Assembly (NCBI GenBank): GCA_036154155.1
Contig: JAYZLP010000059.1
Coordinates: forward strand, 1 to 17,935
Direction: 5' to 3'
Origin: MGIIb-O5 sp036154155
GTDB taxonomy: Archaea > Thermoplasmatota > Poseidoniia > Poseidoniales > Thalassarchaeaceae
DNA: 17,935 nucleotides
How positions within the stretch are numbered: position 1 is the first letter of the stretch; each line of letters starts with the position of its first letter. Below, piece by piece: positions 6,837-14,106 of this stretch. A program made the position numbers and the translations under genes. Below the pieces are notes generated by a model. The model saw nothing but the letters and a program-made list of their open reading frames with translations. It did no database searches and was not told the origin of the DNA.

Positions 6837-8657
6837 CTAGTTTAGATCATCCTCGTCAAGGAGGGATTTCAGGTCTTCTGGAATTGGGGGGTATGAGACG
6901 TAGTCGATATCCATGCCCCCGTCCTCCCTCTTGACTATCACGCTGTTTATTTTGCCCCAGTGGGCATGGTCCGGAGTGGGGAAGTCTTCCCTCGTATGCC
7001 CTCCTCGACTTTCCTCCCTCCTTAGGGCCGCCAATGCACACATCCTGCTAACGTCCACCATGGCGCCAATTTCCAGTGCCTGATGCCATCCGGGATTGTA
7101 GGTTGTTCCGGAACCGCCGAATGTTTCCATTGACCGTGCCTCAAATTCATCGAGATCACTCAACGCCTCTTCCAGAAGAGCCCTCGTTCTGATTATCCCA
7201 ACCTTGTCTTGCATCATCTTACGCAGATCCTCGACGACCTTAGCCGGGTTTTCTCCACCTTCCCTGTAAAGTGGAGCCAAGGTCTCCTCGACAACCTCAT
7301 CAATTTCGGACTGGTCTATTTCTGGGAAGCTCTGGATATTCGATGCAGAAGAGGCAGCCTGTTCTCCTGCAATCTTTCCGAATACGATCAAGTCAGAAAG
7401 AGAGTTGCCCCCCAGCCTGTTTGCACCATGTAGGCCAGTGGCCGCCTCACCTGCGGCGTATAGTCCGGGGATTGTGGTCTCCTGTGTCTCAGGGTCGACC
7501 TTCACCCCTCCCATTACGTAGTGCGCAGTCGGCCCCACCTCCATTGGCTGCTTTGTTATGTCAACAGCAGCAAGCTCCTTGAATTGGTGATACATGCCTG
7601 GAAGCTTCTTCTTCACTTCCTCCTCATCTCTCCATGAGATGTCAAGATAAGCCCCTCCGTGTTCAGACGCCCTCCCTGCGGCCCTCTCACTGTTTATCGC
7701 CTTAGCAACGACATCTCTTGTCAGCAGCTCTGGTGGCCTGCGCTTCGTTGCAAGCTTACCAGAGACCACTTCATCGACCCACTCCAAAGCTTCCTTCTCA
7801 GTGTCAGCAAACTCATCCTCATACATTTCCGGGACATAGTTGAACATGAAGCGATCACCCTCAGAGTTTCGGAGCATTCCGCCCTCCCCCCTGACTCCCT
7901 CAGTGACCAGTATTCCTTTGACAGAAGGAGGCCAGATCATGCCAGTAGGGTGGAATTGGACGAATTCCATATCTCCTATCTCTGCCCCTGCCCAGTATGC
8001 CAGGGCATGCCCCTCTCCGGTGTATTCCCAAGAGCCGGAACAGACCTCCCAGCACCGGGTAATTCCACCTGTGGCTAGGACTACTGATTTGGCCTTGAAG
8101 ACATGCAGCGAACCATCGTTCCTGTCATAAGCGAAACAACCTGAAACTCTACCTTCGGTCTTGAACAGTCTCCGGACAGTGAATTCCATGAAAACATCCA
8201 TGCCCATGTGGACGCCCTTCTGCTGCAGGGTTCTGATTAGTTCGAGGCCAGTTGCATCCCCTATGTGGGCTAGCCTTGGGTATGTGTGCCCTCCAAAGTT
8301 ACGCTGGCTGGTCAAACCCTTGGGTGTCCTATCGAAAACAGCCCCCCATTGCTCCAACTCCCTTATCCTGTCTGGAGCCTGTTGAGCATGAATCCTAGCC
8401 ATCCTCCAGTCGCCTAGGTACTTGCCCCCCTTCATAGTGTCACGGAAATGAACCTCCCATGAGTCCCGAGGGTCCTTGTTAGCAAGAGCGGCGGCGGCCC
8501 CTCCCTCGGCCATTACTGTGTGAGCCTTTCCAAGCATTGACTTCGAGATCATCGCCACACTGGCACCATTGGAGCTAGCCTCGATTGCCGCTCTGAGCCC
8601 GGCACCGCCTGCCCCAATAATCACAACGTCATGCTCGTGAATCGTAATTTCTGTCAT
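6837..8657 (-). CDS. sdhA: Succinate dehydrogenase / fumarate reductase flavoprotein subunit
   Basis: The 606-residue catalytic subunit oxidises succinate to fumarate. The N-terminal FAD-binding motif is DVVIIGAGGAG (10-20). KAHTV holds His46, the residue that bonds FAD covalently in this family. Further signatures are QFHPTG, GVRGEGG, HYVMGGV and HGANRLGGNSLSD, which hold the active-site and FAD-contact residues. The C-terminal helical domain ends in SLLDEDDLN. ATG 8657 overlaps the sdhC stop by four bases (ATGA), and it starts just before the FAD strand. The open frame upstream to 8804 lies inside sdhC and is not part of this protein. Length fits the family. Direction (succinate oxidation or fumarate reduction) cannot be read from the sequence, but neighbours and a presumed aerobic marine life favour oxidation. 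Confidence 0.95.
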   Translation of the reverse strand: MTEITIHEHDVVIIGAGGAGLRAAIEASSNGASVAMISKSMLGKAHTVMAEGGAAAALANKDPRDSWEVHFRDTMKGGKYLGDWRMARIHAQQAPDRIRELEQWGAVFDRTPKGLTSQRNFGGHTYPRLAHIGDATGLELIRTLQQKGVHMGMDVFMEFTVRRLFKTEGRVSGCFAYDRNDGSLHVFKAKSVVLATGGITRCWEVCSGSWEYTGEGHALAYWAGAEIGDMEFVQFHPTGMIWPPSVKGILVTEGVRGEGGMLRNSEGDRFMFNYVPEMYEDEFADTEKEALEWVDEVVSGKLATKRRPPELLTRDVVAKAINSERAAGRASEHGGAYLDISWRDEEEVKKKLPGMYHQFKELAAVDITKQPMEVGPTAHYVMGGVKVDPETQETTIPGLYAAGEAATGLHGANRLGGNSLSDLIVFGKIAGEQAASSASNIQSFPEIDQSEIDEVVEETLAPLYREGGENPAKVVEDLRKMMQDKVGIIRTRALLEEALSDLDEFEARSMETFGGSGTTYNPGWHQALEIGAMVDVSRMCALAALRREESRGGHTREDFPTPDHAHWGKINSVIVKREDGGMDIDYVSYPPIPEDLKSLLDEDDLN

Positions 8658-9556
8658 GAAACGCCACCCCACAAAACAATGTCCTTCCATCCGAAGAAGG
8701 GATCCGTGCAGGCATATACGTAGAAGTCGGTGAACATGACCCAGAATAGGCTGTAGAGGGCCCATTCCTTGTGCTTCTCGTTTAGCTTGGTAGAGACTTT
8801 CCACATCCTATACTTCAGCTTGTTCATGGGGGTACCAGTCCAGTCATTACTGCCCCCTCCAATCACATGCCTGAACGCGTGACAACCTATTGTATAGCCA
8901 GTTAGCATTAGGACGTTGATTAGTAGTACGATTGTTCCAACGCTAACCCCGTAGTAATGCACATCTGCAGCATCGTGGAAGTTCACTGAAAGCCAAACGT
9001 CGTACGAGAGGATTGGTAGGTAAGCTAGTGCAATATACATGAAGTAACGATGCAAGTTCTGGACTACCAGTAGCCCGGTTTCTCCACTGTACTCATTCCA
9101 TGGCTTGGAAACGGCACATCCAGTCGGCTGTTGAAAGAAGGCCCTATAGTACGCCTTTCGGTAGTAGTAGCAAGTTCCTCTGAACCCAGCAGGGAATATC
9201 AGGATGAACATCGCCGGACTCATCCACCACAGAAATTCTGGTATTGGGCCTCCGAAGGTCCCCTGTCCTGGAATTATCAGTGGACTGAAGAGGGGACTCA
9301 GGACATGGCTACCCTCGGACTCTATCGCCATCGTTGAGTAACCAGCGCTTCTTCCAAAATCCTCGAAGATCCAGAAATCAGCTTCCATCATGCCCCTCCA
9401 GGTGGAGTAAAGAATCATGATTCCAAGATATGCGGCCATTGCAGTGGGACCTTTCCACCACCCGTCGATCCTATCCGTCTTCCCGAATCCTTTGCTCAGA
9501 GGTAGCTTGACGCCAATTCCACGAGTACTGAGATACTCACGATCCCAGTCCGCCAT
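8654..9556 (-). CDS. sdhC: Succinate dehydrogenase cytochrome b membrane subunit (single, five-helix)
   Basis: A 300-residue membrane anchor, first gene of the sdh operon. Five hydrophobic helices are visible near residues 36-55, 106-125, 169-188, 203-228 and 264-283. His169 (NLHRYF), His226 and His230 (GCHAFRH) lie in or at helices and are heme b ligand candidates. A single five-helix subunit with no separate SdhD matches di-heme types, as in Bacillus; the CYYYRKAYYRAFF segment (129-141) resembles actinobacterial-type Sdh cytochromes. It is longer than the ~200-residue classical form, mainly in the N-terminal part and a loop around 56-105. ATG 9556 lies 4 bases from a GC-rich hairpin, described separately. 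Translational overlap with sdhA. Confidence 0.88.
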   Translation of the reverse strand: MADWDREYLSTRGIGVKLPLSKGFGKTDRIDGWWKGPTAMAAYLGIMILYSTWRGMMEADFWIFEDFGRSAGYSTMAIESEGSHVLSPLFSPLIIPGQGTFGGPIPEFLWWMSPAMFILIFPAGFRGTCYYYRKAYYRAFFQQPTGCAVSKPWNEYSGETGLLVVQNLHRYFMYIALAYLPILSYDVWLSVNFHDAADVHYYGVSVGTIVLLINVLMLTGYTIGCHAFRHVIGGGSNDWTGTPMNKLKYRMWKVSTKLNEKHKEWALYSLFWVMFTDFYVYACTDPFFGWKDIVLWGGVS

Positions 9557-9560
9557 AGTA

Positions 9561-9581
9561 CCCCGGCCCTAAGGGCCGGGG
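9561..9581 (-). promoter_or_regulatory. Perfect hairpin in the sdh leader, next to the sdhC start
   Basis: CCCCGGCCCT at 9561-9570 and AGGGCCGGGG at 9572-9581 are perfect inverted arms with one base between; in RNA this gives nine G-C pairs with a three-base loop. On the coding strand it ends 4 bases before the sdhC ATG. AAGGAG (complement of 9586-9591) lies just upstream of it, so folding would bring that Shine-Dalgarno to within several bases of the ATG. Alternatively the stem hides the start region. Confidence 0.5.
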
Positions 9582-9591
9582 GGTTCTCCTT

Positions 9592-9616
9592 AAGCAATTG
9601 CTTTACTGAATATTCA
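9592..9616. promoter_or_regulatory. Two adjacent palindromes upstream of the sdh operon
   Basis: AAGCAATTGCTT (9592-9603) and TGAATATTCA (9607-9616) are perfect palindromes three bases apart in the 101-base divergent region between sdhC and the zinc-ribbon gene. They may be operator sites for a dimeric regulator. The second could also double as a TATA element. Confidence 0.35.
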
Positions 9617-9626
9617 AGATTCTCAA

Positions 9627-9634
9627 GGTTAAAG
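9627..9634 (+). promoter_or_regulatory. TATA-like element for the zinc-ribbon gene
   Basis: GGTTAAAG is centred about 27 bases before ATG 9658. That is where an archaeal TATA box would sit if transcription begins at the start codon, giving a leaderless message; no Shine-Dalgarno is present. Weak match only. Confidence 0.3.
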
Positions 9635-9657
9635 TGTGACTTCCAAGACCCTATTCC

Positions 9658-9765
9658 ATGATAGGTGGGGACATCGAGTCTTCGATATGTCTGAAGTGTG
9701 GATACATGCCGGGAGCATGGCTACCGGGAGTCCCATGTTCGCAATGTGGGGAGCCGTACCTGTAG
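9658..9765 (+). CDS. 35-aa zinc-ribbon microprotein
   Basis: The open frame from ATG 9658 to TAG 9765 encodes 35 residues with two CxxC knuckles, CLKCGY (11-16) and CSQCGE (27-32), separated by twelve residues (YMPGAWLPGV in the middle). This is a minimal zinc ribbon of the kind found in rubredoxin-like or RNA-polymerase-associated ribbons. The stop lies one base before the stop of the convergent aldehyde dehydrogenase. That tight fit, plus a TATA-like element at the right distance, supports a real gene. It has no family name that I recognise. Possible roles are protein or nucleic-acid contact, or rubredoxin-like metal binding; none can be settled from sequence. It is easily missed because of its length. 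Confidence 0.62.
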   Translation: MIGGDIESSICLKCGYMPGAWLPGVPCSQCGEPYL

Positions 9766-9766
9766 A

Positions 9767-11422
9767 TCAGGCCAGTCCCGCGTAATCGGCATCCGCCTCT
9801 TCCATTTCTATTTCGTCTACATCCATCTGGGCAAGTTGCAGTTTTCCTGAAAGCTCGTCATTAACAGCGTGCCAGTAAGAGTATGCCTCTATCACCCAGA
9901 TTCCCGATTCCCTGGTCCCGTTCCCGCTTCCCTTTACACCGCCAAATGGAAGATGGGCCTCAGCACCTGTTGTCGAGTTATTGATTCCAGTCATTCCAGC
10001 TTTGATCCCGGTTTTGTATCGGTAAGCCTCTAGCCTATCATTTGTGTATATGGCCGATGATAGCCCGTATGGGCTGGCGTTGGCCAGATGAAGTGCGTGT
10101 TCGAAGTCACGCGCCTTTACGATGGTGACAACCGGGCCGAATATCTCTTCGTGGAAACACTCCATATCCTCTGTGACGTCGGTGAAAACGTGTGGCCACA
10201 TGTATACGCCCTCGCTGGCATCGCCGTGGAAATTCTCCGGCTTGTTGTCATTGGTTATTCGACCCTCTCCCCATATCTTCGTCGCCCCGCTATCCTCGCA
10301 CATTTCAATCCCCTTCAGGAAATCAATCGCATATCTCTCCGATAGCATCGAACCGTAGAGGACATCTTCGTTACGCATTGAATCACCAATGCTGGTCGAC
10401 TTCACTTTGGCCATTAGTCTCTCAACGAATTCGTCATAGATTTCCTCATGGATAATCAGATTTCCTAGGCTGGTGCATCGCTGACCTGCGGTTCCAAAAC
10501 CGGCCCAGTAGGCACCCTCGACCGCATTCTCAATGTCTGCAGATGGCATAATAACAAGCGGGTTCTTGCCCCCTAGCTCAAGGCTGGCACTTACTAGATT
10601 TCGACCACAGACCTCCCCGATCATCTTACCCACGCCCGTGCTTCCCGTGAACGAGATTTTGTTCACCATGCCCAGATCAACGGCGTCAACAAGGTGCTGC
10701 CCGGCTCCGCTCCCCTTTCCATGAATTAGGTTGATGACCCCATCTGGCAATCCTGCCTCATGCATTATCCGGGCAAGTGCGAAGGATAGAAGCGGCGAGT
10801 CCTGGGGGGACTTCCAAACACAGGTGTTTCCACACATTATTGCAGGTATCATCTTCCAGAAAGGTACTGCGGATGGGAAATTACAGGCGTTGATAATCCC
10901 ACAGACGCCTAGCGGCCTTCGATAGGTGAATAACTCCTTGTCCGGAAGCTCGGAGTTAACTGTTTGTCCATAGAGTCGGCGCCCCTCCGACTGGAAGAAG
11001 AGGCAAGTATCGATCGCCTCTTGGATCTCACCCCCACACTCTTTCAGAGTCTTCCCTATCTCACGAGCCTGCAAGCGAACGAGATCGTCCTTGTGCTCCA
11101 TGAGGAGACGACCCATGTTGCCAATCACCTGGCCCCTTGTGGGAGCAGGGGTGGACGACCAAGAGGGGAACGCTGCACGAGCTGCTGCGAGTGCCTCGTG
11201 AACATCTCCTTCGGTTGATAGAGGGAACTCTCCGAGGCAGTCGTCCAGCCAAGCCGGGTTCGTACTCTCGAACGTCGAGCCATCACTGGACTGAGTCAAC
11301 TTTCCTCCGATAATATTGTACCCTCTAATGGAGGGGCTTCCGTTCGGGTTTTCTCTGTCGATGGTCTCAAAACCAGCTTCCAGCACATGGGTCATGGGAC
11401 ACGCGAATCCATACCATGACAT
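9767..11422 (-). CDS. NAD(P)-dependent aldehyde dehydrogenase, substrate unknown
   Basis: A 551-residue member of the aldehyde dehydrogenase superfamily, which oxidises aldehydes to carboxylic acids. The catalytic set is present: Asn181 (NACNFP), Lys204 (WKSPQDS), FTGSTGVG (258-265) for dinucleotide binding, Glu282 (LELGGKNP) and the nucleophile Cys316 (GQRCTS). Later come EEIFGPVV and STTGAEAHLPFGGVKGSGNG, the latter seen in several semialdehyde-dehydrogenase branches. This suggests an amino-acid-derived or dicarboxylic semialdehyde, but only as a guess. Extra features are ~35 N-terminal residues before the fold and an acidic tail (MDVDEIEMEEADAD). ATG 11422 is used; ATG 11395 (MTHVLEAG) is a good alternative, as neither has a clear ribosome site. 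Confidence 0.92.
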   Translation of the reverse strand: MSWYGFACPMTHVLEAGFETIDRENPNGSPSIRGYNIIGGKLTQSSDGSTFESTNPAWLDDCLGEFPLSTEGDVHEALAAARAAFPSWSSTPAPTRGQVIGNMGRLLMEHKDDLVRLQAREIGKTLKECGGEIQEAIDTCLFFQSEGRRLYGQTVNSELPDKELFTYRRPLGVCGIINACNFPSAVPFWKMIPAIMCGNTCVWKSPQDSPLLSFALARIMHEAGLPDGVINLIHGKGSGAGQHLVDAVDLGMVNKISFTGSTGVGKMIGEVCGRNLVSASLELGGKNPLVIMPSADIENAVEGAYWAGFGTAGQRCTSLGNLIIHEEIYDEFVERLMAKVKSTSIGDSMRNEDVLYGSMLSERYAIDFLKGIEMCEDSGATKIWGEGRITNDNKPENFHGDASEGVYMWPHVFTDVTEDMECFHEEIFGPVVTIVKARDFEHALHLANASPYGLSSAIYTNDRLEAYRYKTGIKAGMTGINNSTTGAEAHLPFGGVKGSGNGTRESGIWVIEAYSYWHAVNDELSGKLQLAQMDVDEIEMEEADADYAGLA

Positions 11423-11489
11423 GAATGCTACTCATCGAGCCCCCTCGTTCTGATAACCAATAGGGGACATTGGACACCCGTTGATTGGT

Positions 11490-11530
11490 GGGTTTAACAA
11501 CCCCCGTGAACGAGAGACGGTTGTTAGGAG
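11490..11530 (+). promoter_or_regulatory. Probable promoter and ribosome site of cdc48
   Basis: GGGTTTAACAACCC (11490-11503) holds a TATA-like TTTAACA about 45 bases before the ATG and is itself an inverted repeat with a TAAC centre. AGGAG at 11526-11530 lies 8 bases from ATG 11539 and sets that start. Confidence 0.4.
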
Positions 11531-11538
11531 ACGACGCC

Positions 11539-13764
11539 ATGACCGACGACTCATCTGATTCACTTACCCTGAGAGTGGCCAAGGCAATACCGAGTGACGT
11601 TGGTCATGGCCGAGCAAGAGTGCCTTTTGACAACGATCTGAACCTCAAGCCAGGTGACATAATTGAGATATCAGGAGAGAGGAAGACTGCAGCCATAGTT
11701 TGGAGGTGTAGGCCAGAGGATGCCAATCTTGGAGTGATAAGGGTCGATGGGATTATCCGAAAAAACGCTGGTGTCAGTCTTGGAGACAGAGTAGGCATTT
11801 CGAAGGTTGAGACCCAGCCTTGCCAGAGGCTTGTTCTTAGCCCAGTGATGGCAAAGCAGCAGAAGGTCAGATTTGGACCAGGAATTGAGGGATTTGCCAG
11901 AAGGGGGCTCAACAAGAGGCCGGTAGTAGCTGGAGATAGGATTTTCATTCCTGGAATGACATTGTTCGCAGAGGCCCTTCCATTCGCCATAGTTTCCACG
12001 AAGCCGAAGGGAATTGTCCAAGTCCTCCCAGACACTGAGATAGTAATCAAGGAGGATCCCGTAGACGAGGAAGACCCAGGAGAGGTCCAAACCATATCTT
12101 ACGAGGACATAGGAGGTCTTGGAGACCAACTTCAGAAAGTTAGGGAGATGATAGAACTCCCCCTGAAGCATCCCATATTGTTCAGGAGACTGGGAATAGA
12201 CCCTCCAAGAGGGGTATTGCTCCACGGGCCCCCCGGAACCGGTAAGACCCTGATCGCCAAAGCAGTAGCATCCGAGACCAATGCACACTTCACGTCGATT
12301 AACGGCCCGGAGATCATCTCCAAGTATTACGGAGAGAGCGAAAAGCAACTTCGCGAGATTTTCGACGAGGCGGCCGCTAACTCTCCAGCCATCATCTTCA
12401 TCGATGAGTTGGACAGTATCGCACCCAAGCGAGAGGATGTCAGCGGTGAGGTCGAGAGAAGAGTCGTCGCCCAGTTGTTGACACTCCTTGATGGGATGCA
12501 GGGCAGGGACAACGTGGTTGTTATCGGGGCTACGAATAGGCAAGATGCCATTGATCCAGCACTTAGGAGGCCCGGAAGATTCGACAGGGAGATAGAGATA
12601 GGAGTTCCAGACAAGAATGGCCGCGCTGAGATCATCGGTATTCACACTAGGGGGATGCCAATAAGTGATGATTTCGACCTGGATTGGCTATTGGACAATA
12701 CACATGGATTCGTCGGTGCAGACATCTCAGCTTTGGTAAGGGAGTCTGCCATGAAAGCCCTCAGGAGATACCTCCCAGAGATAGATCTCGATGAGGAGCA
12801 GATACCTCCCGAGGTACTGGAGAAGATGGCTGTAATAATGCCTGACTTCAGGATGGCAATCAAGGAAATTGAGCCAAGCGCTCTTAGGGAGATATATCTA
12901 GAGGTTCCAGAAGTCTCATGGGAGGAAGTAGGCGGCCTTGAGGAGATAAAGGACAGACTCAAGGAAAGTATTGAGTGGCCCCTCACCAAGCCTGAAATGT
13001 TCGAACATTTCGGAATCAACCCTCCTAGGGGAATAGTTCTATTCGGGGCACCTGGGACTGGAAAGACACTCCTGGCCAAGGCAATAGCAAACGAGGCAAA
13101 GGCCAACTTCATCACCATCAAGGGACCGGAATTGATCTCCAAGTGGGTGGGTGAGTCCGAGAAGGCAGTAAGGGAGGTCTTCAAGAAAGCCAAACAATCA
13201 AGCCCCTCAATAATTTTCTTGGACGAGTTCGAGAGCATCGCTGGAATGCGACGTTCTAGCTCAGGAGATGGCTCAGACGTGATGAACAGGGTCGTAAACC
13301 AATTGCTCAGCAGCATGGATGGAGTAGAGGGGATGGAAGGAGTAATCGTTGTTGCAGCGACAAATAGGCCGGAAATGATTGACCCAGCTCTACTGAGGAG
13401 TGGAAGGTTCGAGAGAGTCCTCCACGTCCCACCACCGGACCCCGAGGCACTAAAGGCGATTCTAAAGATTCACACGGCCGACATGCCCTTGGGTAAGTTT
13501 TCAATGGACGATATAGCATCCAGGCTGGAGAACTACACCGGTGCTGACATTGAAGCTGTTTGCAGGGAGGCCGGGCTAATCGCCATGAGGGCAGAGAAGA
13601 AGACGGTTTCGAAGAAGCATTTCGAAGAGGCAGTAGAACGTGTCAGGCCGACCGTGACTGACGAAATGATGCTATACTACAACCGAATGGAGTCACTGTT
13701 GACCAGTGGCCTGCAATCGGTAAGGAGGCTTCCAGACAGCCTCGCTGGGATTGAGTCTGTGTGA
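11539..13764 (+). CDS. cdc48: Cdc48/VCP-family two-domain AAA+ ATPase (VAT-like unfoldase)
   Basis: A 741-residue unfoldase that works as a hexamer, threading protein substrates, often to the proteasome. The N-domain (about 1-185) is the double-psi barrel plus beta-clam of Cdc48. D1 has Walker A GPPGTGKT (230-237), Walker B IIFIDE (285-290), sensor ATNR and arginine-finger stretch RRPGRFDR (343-350). D2 has Walker A GAPGTGKT (503-510), Walker B IIFLDE (558-563), continuing as FES where D1 has LDS, and RSGRFER (620-626). The C-terminus ends LAGIESV, with no HbYX-type proteasome-docking tail. AGGAG 8 bases upstream fixes ATG 11539; the frame is open further upstream to 11485. Length matches archaeal VAT. 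The PRC-barrel gene starts 9 bases after the stop. Confidence 0.95.
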   Translation: MTDDSSDSLTLRVAKAIPSDVGHGRARVPFDNDLNLKPGDIIEISGERKTAAIVWRCRPEDANLGVIRVDGIIRKNAGVSLGDRVGISKVETQPCQRLVLSPVMAKQQKVRFGPGIEGFARRGLNKRPVVAGDRIFIPGMTLFAEALPFAIVSTKPKGIVQVLPDTEIVIKEDPVDEEDPGEVQTISYEDIGGLGDQLQKVREMIELPLKHPILFRRLGIDPPRGVLLHGPPGTGKTLIAKAVASETNAHFTSINGPEIISKYYGESEKQLREIFDEAAANSPAIIFIDELDSIAPKREDVSGEVERRVVAQLLTLLDGMQGRDNVVVIGATNRQDAIDPALRRPGRFDREIEIGVPDKNGRAEIIGIHTRGMPISDDFDLDWLLDNTHGFVGADISALVRESAMKALRRYLPEIDLDEEQIPPEVLEKMAVIMPDFRMAIKEIEPSALREIYLEVPEVSWEEVGGLEEIKDRLKESIEWPLTKPEMFEHFGINPPRGIVLFGAPGTGKTLLAKAIANEAKANFITIKGPELISKWVGESEKAVREVFKKAKQSSPSIIFLDEFESIAGMRRSSSGDGSDVMNRVVNQLLSSMDGVEGMEGVIVVAATNRPEMIDPALLRSGRFERVLHVPPPDPEALKAILKIHTADMPLGKFSMDDIASRLENYTGADIEAVCREAGLIAMRAEKKTVSKKHFEEAVERVRPTVTDEMMLYYNRMESLLTSGLQSVRRLPDSLAGIESV

Positions 13765-13773
13765 GGTGATTAG

Positions 13774-14016
13774 TTGCCGACAACCTTCGGTAAGGAGTTG
13801 CTTGGCAGAGATGTTGTCGATGAGTCGAATGACAAATTGGGAACAATGGCCGATTTTAGGATCGACATCGATACTGGGGACGTCGTCGCACTATTGGTCG
13901 CAATTGAGTCAGGAATAGATCCGGCATTTCTGCCATGGCCAACCGTAGAGGGACTCCTCTCCGTGCCTGTCTCTGAAGTCGCCAGCATAGGGTCCGCCAT
14001 ACAACTTTCTCGCTGA
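13774..14016 (+). CDS. PRC-barrel domain protein
   Basis: An 80-residue single-domain protein matching the small archaeal PRC-barrel family. FGKELLGRDVVDESNDKLG at the start and DFRIDIDTGDVVALLV in the middle are the conserved strands. The domain occurs in photosynthetic reaction centre H subunits and in RimM; stand-alone archaeal forms have been linked to RNA processing and cell division (CdpB-type proteins), with exact roles varying. The start is TTG 13774: GAGGTGAT at 13763-13770 lies at the right distance and no ATG exists nearby that would keep the first strand. It follows cdc48 by 9 bases and is probably on the same transcript, which hints at a link to Cdc48-dependent processes. Confidence 0.8.
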   Translation: MPTTFGKELLGRDVVDESNDKLGTMADFRIDIDTGDVVALLVAIESGIDPAFLPWPTVEGLLSVPVSEVASIGSAIQLSR

Positions 14017-14051
14017 ACTCGTGATGCGGCTGTGTTCATGGCCCCACAACG

Positions 14052-14099
14052 GTATTAATACGGAGTTAAGGCTCGATGGCCATTCCTATGGAATGGAGG
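14052..14099 (+). promoter_or_regulatory. Promoter and ribosome-site hairpin of the DUF4350 gene
   Basis: GTATTAATAC (14052-14061) is an AT-rich palindrome, 45-55 bases before ATG 14107, and may be the TATA element. CCATTCC-TAT-GGAATGG (14080-14096) is a perfect seven-pair inverted repeat whose right arm runs into the ribosome site GGAGG (14095-14099). Folding could limit access to the site. Confidence 0.4.
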
Positions 14100-14106
14100 G
14101 CAGCGG

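Noticed and set aside
8658..8804. N-terminal 49-residue extension of SdhA
   Set aside because: Lies inside sdhC in another frame; ATG 8657 overlaps the sdhC stop and directly precedes the FAD-binding strand.
11671..12645. 324-aa minus-strand frame inside cdc48
   Set aside because: It lies fully opposite a clear Cdc48 gene and shows no domain or start signal; likewise 12642-13316 and 11604-12095.
11539..13764. Cdc48 as a substitute MoxR for the DUF58 module
   Set aside because: N-domain and two AAA+ domains match Cdc48/VAT; MoxR is a single, different AAA+ clade. Neighbourhood alone does not support replacement.
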